Part shown: piece by piece, positions 17,592 to 26,521 of the stretch | Position numbering within the stretch: position 1 is the first letter of the stretch | How the letters are laid out: each line of letters starts with the position of its first letter | Source of the DNA: Oceanospirillaceae bacterium | GTDB taxonomy: Bacteria; Pseudomonadota; Gammaproteobacteria; Pseudomonadales; Oceanobacteraceae | DNA: 64,000 bases | Direction of reading: 5' to 3' | NCBI GenBank assembly: GCA_002724925.1 | Contig: PBQA01000013.1 | Location: 310,001 to 374,000, forward strand | Program-made: the position numbers and the translations under genes | The notes under the pieces: generated by a model | What the model was told of the DNA's origin: nothing | Database searches by the model: none | The model's input: the letters and a program-made list of their open reading frames with translations, nothing else

Positions 17592-18056
17592 GTGCTAAAC
17601 AAATCCCAATCCATCAGCGTCAGACTGTCTCCGGAAGATTACGCGTATCTTATGCGTATTGAGCAAAATGGTGCTGTCACCCAGAGTGAAAAAGTACGTG
17701 AGCTGATCCGCATGGCGCGCGAGCAGGTCGGTTCCGAAAGTTTTTCTCGAGCATACTTGTCGTCTTCAGAAGTAGCAGCGCCCATCCTTGCAGAATGTAA
17801 ATCTGACCCTGAATCACGCAGTGATGTGTGTGAGGCTCTGCTGATTGGGGTAGCCGAGATCGCCGCATCTGTGCAGGCCACTACGCGTGATGACGCCTTT
17901 CTAAGAAACCTGGAGCACGGCTTACTCCCTGTTGCTGAGCAATTGGTTAAGCAACTGTTACCTGCTCTGATATCTGAACATGCCAATCGTACTGAAGAAG
18001 TAGATGTCGACCGTAAACAGCGGCTTCTTCATTTGATTGAAACTCTGACTGAATAG
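17592..18056 (+). CDS. Putative ribbon-helix-helix-like protein, first gene of PspA-flotillin operon
   Basis: 154 residues from GTG 17592, which has AAGGA 7 nt upstream; a longer TTG-initiated frame lacks a ribosome site. The N-terminal ~45 residues (SQSISVRLSPEDYAYLMRI then SEKVRELIRMAREQ) look like an RHH DNA-binding fold: a beta strand followed by two helices. The rest is helical with no known domain. It is 26 nt upstream of the pspA-like gene, so it may be a local regulator or a structural partner. Recognition is weak. Confidence 0.6.
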   Translation: MLNKSQSISVRLSPEDYAYLMRIEQNGAVTQSEKVRELIRMAREQVGSESFSRAYLSSSEVAAPILAECKSDPESRSDVCEALLIGVAEIAASVQATTRDDAFLRNLEHGLLPVAEQLVKQLLPALISEHANRTEEVDVDRKQRLLHLIETLTE

Positions 18057-18082
18057 ATTAACGACACACTGAGGAACACATT

Positions 18083-18742
18083 ATGCCGGAAGGATACATC
18101 GCAAGAATCGGGCGCCTGGTAGCAGCATCCGCTAATACTCTGATTGATTCACTGGAGAACGTCGCACCTGTCATGGTGATGGAGCAGACGATCCGCGAAA
18201 TTGACGAAGCTATTGAAGAAGTCAGGCAGCAGCTGGGCAAGACAGAAGCGGCCCGTTATCTCAGCAGCCAATCTCTGAATAAAGATAATGCCCGCCATGT
18301 CGAGCTTCAGGAGCAGATTGAAATTGCAGTGAACGAAGGACGCGATGATCTTGCAGAAGCCGCTATCGCGCGTCAGATGGACATTGAGGCCATGCTTCCG
18401 GTGGTTGAGAAATCAATTACTGATGCCGATGCTGAAATCGTTGAACTGAATTCTTACATTCAGGCGCTGCAGGCGAAAAAGCGTGAAATGGAAGAAGCGA
18501 AAGAAGAGTACCGGAAAGCAGAAGCGCAAGCTTCTGGTGAACCTGGTGTTCCAGGCAGTAGCGAACCCTCCCGCCGTGTAGAGAAAGCCACGGCAGCGTT
18601 TAATCGCGTGATGAACAATGCCGGTGCGCCGGGGATCAGCGGAAATCAGGATGCCGCTAAATTAGCCGAGCTGGAGTCTCTGTCACGTAGTAATCGAATA
18701 AAAGAGCGTCTTGCGCGTATTAAGTCCGGATCGGAATCGTAA
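18083..18742 (+). CDS. PspA/IM30 family membrane-stress protein
   Basis: 219 residues, nearly all coiled coil. The N-terminal amphipathic helix (GYIARIGRLVAASANTLIDSLEN), then MEQTIREIDEAIEEVRQQLGKTEAARY, fits PspA/Vipp1 ESCRT-III-like proteins that coat and stabilise damaged inner membranes. A Gly/Pro/Ser linker (about 150-170) precedes a final helix. The neighbours are YqiJ-like and flotillin-like genes rather than pspBC or pspF, so regulation differs from the classical Psp system. Confidence 0.85.
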   Translation: MPEGYIARIGRLVAASANTLIDSLENVAPVMVMEQTIREIDEAIEEVRQQLGKTEAARYLSSQSLNKDNARHVELQEQIEIAVNEGRDDLAEAAIARQMDIEAMLPVVEKSITDADAEIVELNSYIQALQAKKREMEEAKEEYRKAEAQASGEPGVPGSSEPSRRVEKATAAFNRVMNNAGAPGISGNQDAAKLAELESLSRSNRIKERLARIKSGSES

Positions 18743-19396
18743 ATGGAATTTTTGCTCGCTGATAATAACTTTCCATTCAGTGTTGCCTTGATGCTGATGC
18801 TGATTATTGCACTGACTGAAGGCGTGCTGACGGTGATTGGGGCTGGGATGTCGGAAGCAATAGACAGTTTGTTGCCTGATATTGAGTTTGATATCGATGG
18901 AAATATCAGCTCTGGCGGAGTGCTGACCAGCTTCCTTGGCTGGATTCGTTTCGGGCAGGTTCCTGCGTTGGTGCTTCTGGTTATTTTCCTCGCCACTTTT
19001 GGGCTTGCGGGGTTAGTTTTCCAGTCAGTTCTTGAAAGTATTCTGGGTTTTACGTTACCCGCATTAATTGCTTCTCCTTTGGCGGTTGTTGCTGCGTTGC
19101 CAATGGTGCGCGGCTGCAACGGAGTATTGGCAAAAGTAGTTTTCAAAGACGAGACAGAATCGATATCCGCCAGCACCTTTGTTGGTCGGGTTGCGGTCAT
19201 CACCATAGGTGAAGCTCGTCAGAACTCTCCAGCGGAGGCCCGTTTTAAAGATCGTCACGGCACTACGCATTACGTGATGGTCGAGCCAATGGAAGACGTT
19301 GTTTTTAAGCAGGGCGACAAGGTACTCCTGGTCGAGTCTGCTGGGGCAACGTTTAAAGTGATAGAACCTGCTAACCCGAATCTGGGGCAGGTATAA
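18743..19396 (+). CDS. YqiJ-like inner-membrane protein with OB-fold C-terminus
   Basis: 217 residues starting directly after the pspA-like stop. Three hydrophobic segments (about 10-35, 70-100, 105-125) are followed by a soluble beta-barrel, about 130-215 (STFVGRVAVITIGEARQNSPAEARFKD, FKQGDKVLLVE), as in NfeD-type OB folds. In E. coli YqiJ is paired with the flotillin YqiK; here the flotillin-like gene follows at 35 nt. Confidence 0.8.
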   Translation: MEFLLADNNFPFSVALMLMLIIALTEGVLTVIGAGMSEAIDSLLPDIEFDIDGNISSGGVLTSFLGWIRFGQVPALVLLVIFLATFGLAGLVFQSVLESILGFTLPALIASPLAVVAALPMVRGCNGVLAKVVFKDETESISASTFVGRVAVITIGEARQNSPAEARFKDRHGTTHYVMVEPMEDVVFKQGDKVLLVESAGATFKVIEPANPNLGQV

Positions 19397-19431
19397 ATAG
19401 TAGTGAATCCCTCATAAGGAATTGAAGAAAA

Positions 19432-21114
19432 ATGAGTAATCTTGGTTCAATTATTTTTATTTCAGTGGTGCTGTTTGTTGCGCTGCTGGTGGTCGGTATT
19501 ATCTTTTCGCGGTTATATACCCGTGCCTCTAAAGAGCGGTCGTTTGTTCGTACGGGCATGGGCGGGCAGAAAGTAATCCTCAATGGTGGTGCCATGGTAT
19601 TACCGGTACTTCATGAAGTGATTCCGGTAAATATGAATACCTTGCGCCTGGCTGTATCACGTAAGGAACAGCAGGCACTTATTACTAAGGATCGTATGCG
19701 TGTTGATGTTCTGGCTGAATTCTATCTGCGGGTTAAGCCAGAGAATGATGCAATCGCAAACGCCGCTCAGACACTGGGTGCGCGTACGTTGGACCCTGAA
19801 GCTCTGAAAGAGATGATCGAGGGTAAGTTTGTTGATGCTCTGCGCTCTGTAGCAGCCGAAATGGAAATGGCAGAGCTGCACGAGCAGCGTAGCCAGTTCG
19901 TTCAGAAAGTGCAGCAGGTAGTGAGTGAAGACCTGTTAAAGAATGGTCTCGAGCTCGAGTCTGTGTCTCTCACAGGGTTGGACCAGACTCCACGTGAATT
20001 CTTCCAGCAAGACAACGTGTTCGATGCTGAAGGTCTTTCGAGAATGACTCGCTCCATCGAAGCACGTCGTAAAGAGGTGAATGATGTTGAACAGGAGACC
20101 AGGGTTCAGATCGAAACTAAAAACCTTGAAGCGGAACGTCAGCGTCTCGAAATTCAACGTGAGGTCCGTTATGCACAAATGGATCAGCAACGCGAAATTG
20201 AAAACCGTGAAGCGCAGCAACAAGCGGATATAGCGAAAGAAAAAGCAGATAAAGAGCGGACTGCACTTCAGGCTGAAATTATTGCTAAACGCGAAGTCGA
20301 TGAGTCTCGTATCGATGCTGAGCAGCAAACGCGGTTGCTCGAAATTGAGAAAGATCGTCGACTTCGTGAGCAGGAAATTGAACGTGAACGCCAGCTAGAA
20401 GAGCGTGAAATTGAAAAGCAGAAGTCTCTGGAAATCGCTCAGCAGGAACGTGCCATTGCGGTCGCTCAGAAATCGAAAGAGCAGTCGCTGGCTGATCAGG
20501 AAGCTAACGTAGCTCGCTCAGAAGCAGTAAAAGCGGAAGAGAAAGTAATGACTGCGAAGCAGGTAGAAATTGCAGAGCGTGAAAAAGAGATCGAACTGAT
20601 CGAAGCTAAAAAAGAGGCAGAACGTCAGGCAACAGGCGTGAAAGTATCAGCCGAAGCTGAGAAGTTTGCTGCTGAAGACAAAGCCGAGGCACTGCGCTTG
20701 CAGGCACAGGCTGAAGCCGATGCAATTCGCGTCCGGGTTGAAGCTGATCGTGAAAAATATATGGTCGATGCAGAAGGTCAACGTGCAATGAATGAGGCTC
20801 TGAACAGCCTCAGCGAAGCACAGATTGCTCTGAAGCGGGTATTGAGCCTGCATGAGAGTCTGCCAATGATTATCCGTGAAAGCGTCAAGCCTCTGGAGAA
20901 CATCGACGGTATGAAGATCGTATCGATTGATGGGCTGAGCGGTCTGGGTGAGGGCGGCCATAAAGGTATTCTGAGTGCGGATAAAGAAGCCGGGCAAAGT
21001 TTACCTGAGGCTTTGGTCGATAGTGCCCTGAAACACCGTGCCATGGCGCCTTTGGTAGATTCACTGTTAAAAGAAGCAGGTGTGAACGATCTGACCGCAG
21101 ATCTGAATTCCTGA
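19432..21114 (+). CDS. Flotillin family protein (YqiK-like)
   Basis: 560 residues. An N-terminal membrane segment (about 5-28) is followed by an SPFH/band-7 domain (about 40-220: VRTGMGGQKVILNGGAMVLPVLHEV, LAVSRKEQQALITKDRMRVDV, LTGLDQTPREFF), then a long Glu/Arg/Lys/Gln coiled coil (about 220-470, with the EA-rich flotillin repeats) and a C-terminal flotillin tail. Flotillins form membrane microdomain scaffolds. Shine-Dalgarno AAGGA precedes the ATG. It is the last gene of the operon. Confidence 0.92.
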   Translation: MSNLGSIIFISVVLFVALLVVGIIFSRLYTRASKERSFVRTGMGGQKVILNGGAMVLPVLHEVIPVNMNTLRLAVSRKEQQALITKDRMRVDVLAEFYLRVKPENDAIANAAQTLGARTLDPEALKEMIEGKFVDALRSVAAEMEMAELHEQRSQFVQKVQQVVSEDLLKNGLELESVSLTGLDQTPREFFQQDNVFDAEGLSRMTRSIEARRKEVNDVEQETRVQIETKNLEAERQRLEIQREVRYAQMDQQREIENREAQQQADIAKEKADKERTALQAEIIAKREVDESRIDAEQQTRLLEIEKDRRLREQEIERERQLEEREIEKQKSLEIAQQERAIAVAQKSKEQSLADQEANVARSEAVKAEEKVMTAKQVEIAEREKEIELIEAKKEAERQATGVKVSAEAEKFAAEDKAEALRLQAQAEADAIRVRVEADREKYMVDAEGQRAMNEALNSLSEAQIALKRVLSLHESLPMIIRESVKPLENIDGMKIVSIDGLSGLGEGGHKGILSADKEAGQSLPEALVDSALKHRAMAPLVDSLLKEAGVNDLTADLNS

Positions 21115-21122
21115 TGTATATC

Positions 21123-21169
21123 CCGCCAGCTGACCTGCACTAGTGGGTCAGTCAGGCGGTCAGTCAGGC
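21123..21169. repeat. Tandem 12-bp repeat and hairpin between convergent genes
   Basis: GGTCAGTCAGGC occurs twice in tandem (21146-21157, 21158-21169), with a partial third copy (CAGTCAGG, 21173-21180). The upstream CCGCC-AG-CTGACC (21123-21135) can pair with the first copy as an imperfect stem. It may act as a terminator or stability element between yqiK and dusC. No T run is present. Confidence 0.4.
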
Positions 21170-21193
21170 CTCCAGTCAGGTGGGTGCGACCCT

Positions 21194-22177
21194 CTACAGG
21201 TCTGACTCAGATGCCAACCTTATCTTACTGAAAAACGCTTCCCTCGAACGCTCGCGCTTTACACTATCGAATACAGACTTAATCGTTTCCGAGTGCATCG
21301 AAAAATAGTGTAGCCATTGTTTCAACCGGTCCGTGAGCTGCTTGTCTGTTAAGTGCTCCAGCGACTCTGAAAGTGTTTCAAGTAACCCCAGGTGTTGATG
21401 CCAGGTCATTGGCTGATAATCGGGTTCTTTGATGATTCGTGCCAGATCGGGCGTCGCGACCAGCCCACGTCCGATCATCAGAAGATCAGACTGACTTTCC
21501 TGTTGGCATTGGTGGGCTTGTTCTGGCGTCCAGATTTCGCCGTTGGCGAGTACCGGGATATCAATTACCTGCTTTATATCAGCGATCCATTTCCAATAGG
21601 CCGGGGGCTTATAGCCTTCCGTTTTCGTACGTGCATGAACGGTTAACCATTGAATTCCGCCGGATGCGAGTGCGGATGCATTCTCCAGTGCCAGACTTTT
21701 ATCTTTGAAGCCGAGGCGCATTTTCGCACTGACGGGGATGTGCGCAGGAACAGCACTGCGCACTGCGCTTGCGATGCGGTTCAGCAGGTCAGGGTATTGC
21801 AGCAGAACAGCGCCGCCCTGGCTGCGATTAACCGTTTTTGCCGGGCAGCCGAAGTTCAGGTCAATCGCTAGTGCACCGAGTTCAGCGGCTTTCGCAGCAT
21901 TGCCAGCCATCAACTCCGGATCACTGCCAAGTAGCTGCACGTGGACTGGTGTCCCGGCGAGTGTGCGTCCGCCGTTATGTAGTTCAGGGCACAGGCGGTA
22001 GAAAACTTTCGACGGGAATACCTGCTGCGTGACGCGGATGAATTCAGTCACGCAGTGATCGATACCGCCGACAGCGGTCAGGAGTTCGCGAAATGTTCCA
22101 TCCATCAGACCTTCCATGGGCGCGAGGGCGATATAAGGGCGCTTTGTATCTGTAAAAGGAAGGTTGCTGGCGAACAT
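21194..22177 (-). CDS. dusC: tRNA-dihydrouridine(16) synthase DusC
   Basis: 327 residues. FMN-dependent TIM barrel that reduces U16 of the tRNA D-loop. Motifs: YIALAPMEGLMDGTFRELL, CVTEFIRVTQQVFP (DusC-type), VQLLGSDPELMAGNAA, DLNFGCPAKTVNRSQGGAVLL with the catalytic cysteine, VSAKMRLG, LTVHARTKTEGYKPPAYW, LANGEIWTPE and MIGRGLVATPDL. The F-x-RI-CPEL-N-type segment (FYRLCPELHNGGRT) places it in DusC rather than DusA or DusB. It converges on the flotillin gene. Confidence 0.93.
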   Translation of the reverse strand: MFASNLPFTDTKRPYIALAPMEGLMDGTFRELLTAVGGIDHCVTEFIRVTQQVFPSKVFYRLCPELHNGGRTLAGTPVHVQLLGSDPELMAGNAAKAAELGALAIDLNFGCPAKTVNRSQGGAVLLQYPDLLNRIASAVRSAVPAHIPVSAKMRLGFKDKSLALENASALASGGIQWLTVHARTKTEGYKPPAYWKWIADIKQVIDIPVLANGEIWTPEQAHQCQQESQSDLLMIGRGLVATPDLARIIKEPDYQPMTWHQHLGLLETLSESLEHLTDKQLTDRLKQWLHYFSMHSETIKSVFDSVKRERSREAFFSKIRLASESDL

Positions 22178-22406
22178 CGGGTGATCTCAGAGGAAACGCT
22201 GTAAAGGGCGCGCGAGTATACGCGAGCTACTGTCGTTCATGCTACTGCCGACCAGTGTGTGAGCGGGCTGTGGCCGTTTTAGGCGGTTGCTTTGGCTGGT
22301 CAAGTTGAGTACTCTAGCGCAGCTTGCCGGACTCCGTGGCAGGACAGTTTGTGTCTGACCGACGGATACGGAGAGATCCACAGAGACCATTTTGAGGAGC
22401 GCCTGC

Positions 22407-22655
22407 ATGGCTGAGCCAAGCGTCGTATCACAAGGTCTGGAGCTGATGATTTTCGGTATGGGCGTCGTCTTTGTCTTTCTGACAATGCTCGTGTTCGTGA
22501 CCGCTGCTATGTCCAGAATTGTGAACAAAATTGCTCCTGAGGTAGAAGTGCCCGCGGCAAAACCCGCCGCAGCGCCACAGACCACAGGGGTGGATCCGCA
22601 GTTGTTGAAAGTATTATCTGCGGCAGTAAAAGAGCATCGTGCCCGCCAAAAGTAA
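22407..22655 (+). CDS. oadG: Oxaloacetate decarboxylase gamma subunit
   Basis: 82 residues. A single membrane helix (LELMIFGMGVVFVFLTMLVFVTAAMSR, about residues 12-38) with the family GMGVVFVFL pattern, then an Ala/Pro linker and a C-terminal helix. The gamma subunit holds the alpha and beta subunits together in the sodium-pumping complex. The ATG at 22407 has GAGGAG 7 nt upstream. The gene order oadG-oadA-oadB is standard. Confidence 0.9.
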   Translation: MAEPSVVSQGLELMIFGMGVVFVFLTMLVFVTAAMSRIVNKIAPEVEVPAAKPAAAPQTTGVDPQLLKVLSAAVKEHRARQK

Positions 22656-22718
22656 GGCACGGTATAAGAAGAACTCAACGTTAATTAACAACGTTTACGG
22701 AAGAAAAGGCCATCATCC

Positions 22719-24500
22719 ATGACCGATTCTAAGAAACCATTAGGTATTACCGACGTCGTCCTGCGTGACGCTCACCAGTCTATTCTGGCGACCCGCATGC
22801 GCATTGATGACATGCTCCCTATTGCTGAGAAACTCGACCAGGTTGGTTATTGGTCACTTGAGTCCTGGGGCGGCGCAACATTTGACTCCTGCATCCGCTT
22901 CCTCGGTGAAGATCCATGGGATCGTATCCGCGAATTCAAGAAAGCAATGCCAAAGACCAAGCACCAGATGCTGCTGCGTGGTCAGAACCTGCTTGGCTAC
23001 CGTCATTACGCTGATGATGTTGTAGAGAAGTTTGTAGAGCGTGCGGCTACCAATGGCGTAGACGTTTTCCGTGTGTTCGACGCAATGAACGATCCGCGCA
23101 ACCTTGAGACAGCACTGAAAGCTGTTAAGAAACAAGGTAAACACGCGCAGGGTACGCTGTCGTACACCACCAGTCCGGTACATACACTGGATTCATGGAT
23201 TGATCTGGCGAAACAGATCGAAGACATGGGTGCTGATTCTATCGCCATCAAAGACATGGCAGGCATCCTGACCCCATACGATGCATACGAGCTGGTATCA
23301 CGCCTGAAAGCACAGACTGATCTTGAAGTTCAGCTGCACGCGCACGCGACAGCAGGTATGTCTGATATGACCATCCTGAAGGCGATCGAAGCGGGTATTG
23401 ACCGCGTCGATACTGCTATTTCTTCTATGTCGATGACTTACGGCCATACTGCAACCGAATCTGTTGTTGCTGCTCTGGCTGGCACCGATCGCGATACAGG
23501 CCTGGACCTGCTGCTGATCGAAGAAATTGCTGCTTACTTCCGTGATGTTCGTAAGAAGTACGCTAAGTTCGAAGGCGCGCTGCGCGGCACAGACAGCCGT
23601 ATTCTTGTTGCTCAGGTGCCGGGCGGCATGTTGACCAACATGGAAAACCAGCTGCGTGAGCAGGGCGCTTCTGACAAGTTCGACGAAGTTCTGAAAGAGA
23701 TCCCACGTGTACGTGAAGATCTGGGACATATTCCTCTGGTGACTCCAACGTCTCAGATTGTTGGTACTCAGGCAGTACTGAACGTTCTGACTGGCGAGCG
23801 TTACAAGTCGATCTCGAAAGAGACTCAGGGCATTCTTAAAGGCGAATACGGTGCAGCACCTGCCGCTATGAATGCTGAGCTTCAGGCTCGTGTTCTGGAA
23901 GGCAAAGAAGCAATTACCTGTCGCCCAGCTGACCTGATCGAGAACGAACTCGATAAAGTGATTGCTGACGTTGACAAGCTGGCCGCTGAGAAAGGTATCG
24001 AGCTGTCTGCCGACAAGATCGATGACGCTCTGACCTACGCTATGTTCCCTCAGATCGCGCCTAAGTTCCTTGAGAACCGTAATAACCCAGACGCATTTGA
24101 GCCAGCTCCAAAAGGCGCTGATGAAGACACCTTTACTGTCACTGTTGATGGCAACGAATACGTTGTGAAAGTGGATGACGGCGGCGATGTGACTGATCTT
24201 AAGCCAGTAAATGGCGCACCAATGTCATTCGGTGGTGATTCAGGCAACGCGGGTGCTGCGACATCTGCTCCGGTTGCAGCGGGCGGCGGTGATCCTGTTT
24301 CTGCGCCACTGGCTGGTAACGTCTGGAAGGTACTGGTTCAGCCAGGTCAGACCGTTAGCGAAGGTGATGTTGTCATCATCCTTGAAGCCATGAAGATGGA
24401 AACTGAGGTGCGTGCACCGCGCTCAGGCACCATCGGCAGTGTGACAGCCACCGAAGGTGCTGCTGTTAAAGTGGGTGACACCCTCTACACACTGGGTTAA
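22719..24500 (+). CDS. oadA: Oxaloacetate decarboxylase alpha subunit (biotin-dependent)
   Basis: 593 residues. Carboxyltransferase domain (about 1-290: [57 protein letters not shown]), PYC_OADA domain (about 315-460), a Gly/Ala linker, and a C-terminal biotinyl domain with Lys559 in EAMKMETE. It moves the carboxyl group of oxaloacetate to biotin. Conserved HAH and the metal-binding Asp of RDAHQS are present. Confidence 0.97.
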   Translation: MTDSKKPLGITDVVLRDAHQSILATRMRIDDMLPIAEKLDQVGYWSLESWGGATFDSCIRFLGEDPWDRIREFKKAMPKTKHQMLLRGQNLLGYRHYADDVVEKFVERAATNGVDVFRVFDAMNDPRNLETALKAVKKQGKHAQGTLSYTTSPVHTLDSWIDLAKQIEDMGADSIAIKDMAGILTPYDAYELVSRLKAQTDLEVQLHAHATAGMSDMTILKAIEAGIDRVDTAISSMSMTYGHTATESVVAALAGTDRDTGLDLLLIEEIAAYFRDVRKKYAKFEGALRGTDSRILVAQVPGGMLTNMENQLREQGASDKFDEVLKEIPRVREDLGHIPLVTPTSQIVGTQAVLNVLTGERYKSISKETQGILKGEYGAAPAAMNAELQARVLEGKEAITCRPADLIENELDKVIADVDKLAAEKGIELSADKIDDALTYAMFPQIAPKFLENRNNPDAFEPAPKGADEDTFTVTVDGNEYVVKVDDGGDVTDLKPVNGAPMSFGGDSGNAGAATSAPVAAGGGDPVSAPLAGNVWKVLVQPGQTVSEGDVVIILEAMKMETEVRAPRSGTIGSVTATEGAAVKVGDTLYTLG

Positions 24501-24513
24501 TGGGAGCTGACTG

Positions 24514-25815
24514 ATGGAAAGTTTACTCCGACTCTGGAATGACACTGGTATCGCTCACATTGAGCCAGGCCAGGCGTTCATGATGCTGGTTGGCTTCGGT
24601 ATGTTGTACCTGGCCATCAAGAAGGGTTTTGAACCACTTCTGCTTCTGCCAATCGCTGTTGGTACTCTGATGGTAAACATCCCGAGTGCCGGACTGGGTT
24701 GGTCTGCGGCTGAAGGTGCAATCCGTTCTGCTGATCCTGCACTGCTTGCTCAGTTCCGTGACCTGTTTGGTCTGGCGGCTGATGCGACTGTGCACAATAT
24801 ACTGGATGCGTATCACAGTGCCGAATCCGCGCTGTATAAGAAGGCACTCCTGCTGGGTAAAGAAGCTGGTTTTGAAAACGGCATGCTCTACACCTTCTAT
24901 AGCGTGACGATTGCCAGTGGTGTTGCACCTCTGCTGATCTTCATGGGCGTTGGTGCTATGACTGACTTCGGTCCGCTTCTGGCTAACCCGAAAACACTGC
25001 TGCTCGGTGCTGCTGCTCAGTTTGGTATCTTTGGTACCGTTGCTGGTGCGGTATTACTGACCGATGCGGGTCTGATGGACTTCACCGTTCAGCAGGCAGC
25101 TGCGATCGGTATTATTGGTGGTGCAGATGGCCCGACGTCGATCTTTATTGCATCTAAGCTGGCTCCTGAACTGCTGGGTGCGATTGCGGTTGCGGCCTAT
25201 TCATACATGGCGCTGGTTCCTTTGATTCAGCCACCAATTATGAAAGCACTGACCACAGAAGCTGAGCGTAAGATTCAGATGGAACAGCTGCGTACGGTGA
25301 CAAAAGGCGAGAAAATCGTTTTCCCGATCGCGGTACTGATTCTGGTTGCACTGTTGCTGCCTTCAGCGGCACCGCTGCTGGGTATGTTCTGCTTCGGTAA
25401 CCTGATGAAAGAATCTGGTGTGGTAGAGCGTCTGAGCGATACTGCACAGAACGCACTGATCAACATGGTGACCATCTTCCTGGGTCTGTCAGTAGGCTAC
25501 AAAATGAGCTCTGACGCCTTCCTGAATGGCAGCACTCTGGCGATTATCGTTCTGGGTCTGGTTGCCTTTATGGTGGGTACTGCGGCAGGTGTCGTGATGG
25601 CTAAGATCATGAATGCACTGTCTAAAGATCCTATCAACCCACTTATTGGTTCAGCGGGTGTTTCTGCTGTACCTATGGCGGCACGTGTGTCGAACAAAGT
25701 GGGTCTGGAAGCCAACGGCCAGAACTTCCTGCTGATGCATGCGATGGGCCCGAACGTTGCGGGTGTAATCGGTTCAGCAGTTGCGGCAGGTGTGATGATT
25801 TCCTTCTTCGGATAA
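24514..25815 (+). CDS. oadB: Oxaloacetate decarboxylase beta subunit (Na+ pump)
   Basis: 433 residues with about 9-11 hydrophobic segments. The conserved motifs of the sodium-translocating beta subunit are present: [47 protein letters not shown] (key Asp), [17 protein letters not shown] and [18 protein letters not shown]. It decarboxylates carboxybiotin and couples this to Na+ export. It follows oadA by 13 nt and ends at a strong terminator. It can link anaerobic or fermentative oxaloacetate use to sodium motive force. Confidence 0.97.
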   Translation: MESLLRLWNDTGIAHIEPGQAFMMLVGFGMLYLAIKKGFEPLLLLPIAVGTLMVNIPSAGLGWSAAEGAIRSADPALLAQFRDLFGLAADATVHNILDAYHSAESALYKKALLLGKEAGFENGMLYTFYSVTIASGVAPLLIFMGVGAMTDFGPLLANPKTLLLGAAAQFGIFGTVAGAVLLTDAGLMDFTVQQAAAIGIIGGADGPTSIFIASKLAPELLGAIAVAAYSYMALVPLIQPPIMKALTTEAERKIQMEQLRTVTKGEKIVFPIAVLILVALLLPSAAPLLGMFCFGNLMKESGVVERLSDTAQNALINMVTIFLGLSVGYKMSSDAFLNGSTLAIIVLGLVAFMVGTAAGVVMAKIMNALSKDPINPLIGSAGVSAVPMAARVSNKVGLEANGQNFLLMHAMGPNVAGVIGSAVAAGVMISFFG

Positions 25816-25835
25816 GACTCACAACTCTGCAGTTC

Positions 25836-25868
25836 AAAAACGGCACCTTTTTAGGTGCCGTTTTTTTT
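25836..25868 (+). terminator. Intrinsic terminator of oadGAB
   Basis: CGGCACCT (25841-25848), loop TTTT, AGGTGCCG (25853-25860), extended by flanking A and T tracts, followed by eight Ts. Confidence 0.92.
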
Positions 25869-25964
25869 GCCTGTTGTTTGTACCAGGACTGTCCAGTAGC
25901 TACTGAGAGGAACCTCGTAGCATGCTTTGTGCTCCCAATAGTGAGAGATTAATGGAGTAGTTAC

Positions 25965-26456
25965 ATGACAGAGCTTGAATGGACACAAATGTTAAATCAC
26001 TTTGTGGACCTTGGGATTGCTTTCTTACTGGCCGTACCGGTCGCTGTAAACCGTGAACTCAGAAGCAAAGGCGTTGGCCTGCGTACGTTTCCTCTGGTGT
26101 CTGTGGCATCCTGTGGGTATATGTTACTGGCGATGCAGGTTTATAGCGGCTCAGATGCTGAGGCACGGGTAATGTACGGCCTGATTACAGGGATAGGTTT
26201 TATTGGTGGTGGTGCGATACTGAAGAATGGCGGCAATGTTTCGGGAACGGCAACAGCGGCGAGTATCTGGAACACTGGAGCGATTGGTGTCTCCGTGGCG
26301 TACAGCTATTACGAAATTGCGATTACCCTGTCGCTGATTAACTTTCTGGTGCTGCAGTTTGGTGGCGTTATTAAACAGGAAACGAAAGCGGTGTCTCAGA
26401 AGCATAGCGACGATGAGGCAGGTAAACCGGCAAGGAGCTTAAATGAGAGCGACTGA
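25965..26456 (+). CDS. MgtC/SapB family membrane protein
   Basis: 163 residues with four hydrophobic segments in the first ~135 residues. The conserved core RELRSKGVGLRTFPLVSVASCGYM and GLITGIGFIGGGAILKNGGNVSGTATAASIWNTGAIGV matches the MgtC N-terminal domain. There is no MgtC C-terminal ACT-like domain; the protein ends in a short polar tail. It is a single gene between two terminators. Function in Mg2+ stress or membrane potential is inferred from the family. Confidence 0.88.
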   Translation: MTELEWTQMLNHFVDLGIAFLLAVPVAVNRELRSKGVGLRTFPLVSVASCGYMLLAMQVYSGSDAEARVMYGLITGIGFIGGGAILKNGGNVSGTATAASIWNTGAIGVSVAYSYYEIAITLSLINFLVLQFGGVIKQETKAVSQKHSDDEAGKPARSLNESD

Positions 26457-26478
26457 TAAAGTGGGCGCTCAAGAACAA

Positions 26479-26506
26479 AAAAAGCCAGGCGTATGCCTGG
26501 CTTTTT
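26479..26506. terminator. Bidirectional intrinsic terminator (mgtC-like / mqo)
   Basis: AAAAAGCCAGGC (26479-26490), loop GTAT, GCCTGGCTTTTT (26495-26506). The A/T tracts allow termination from both sides; the genes converge here. Confidence 0.9.
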
Positions 26507-26521
26507 CAGTTTCGCGAGTGC

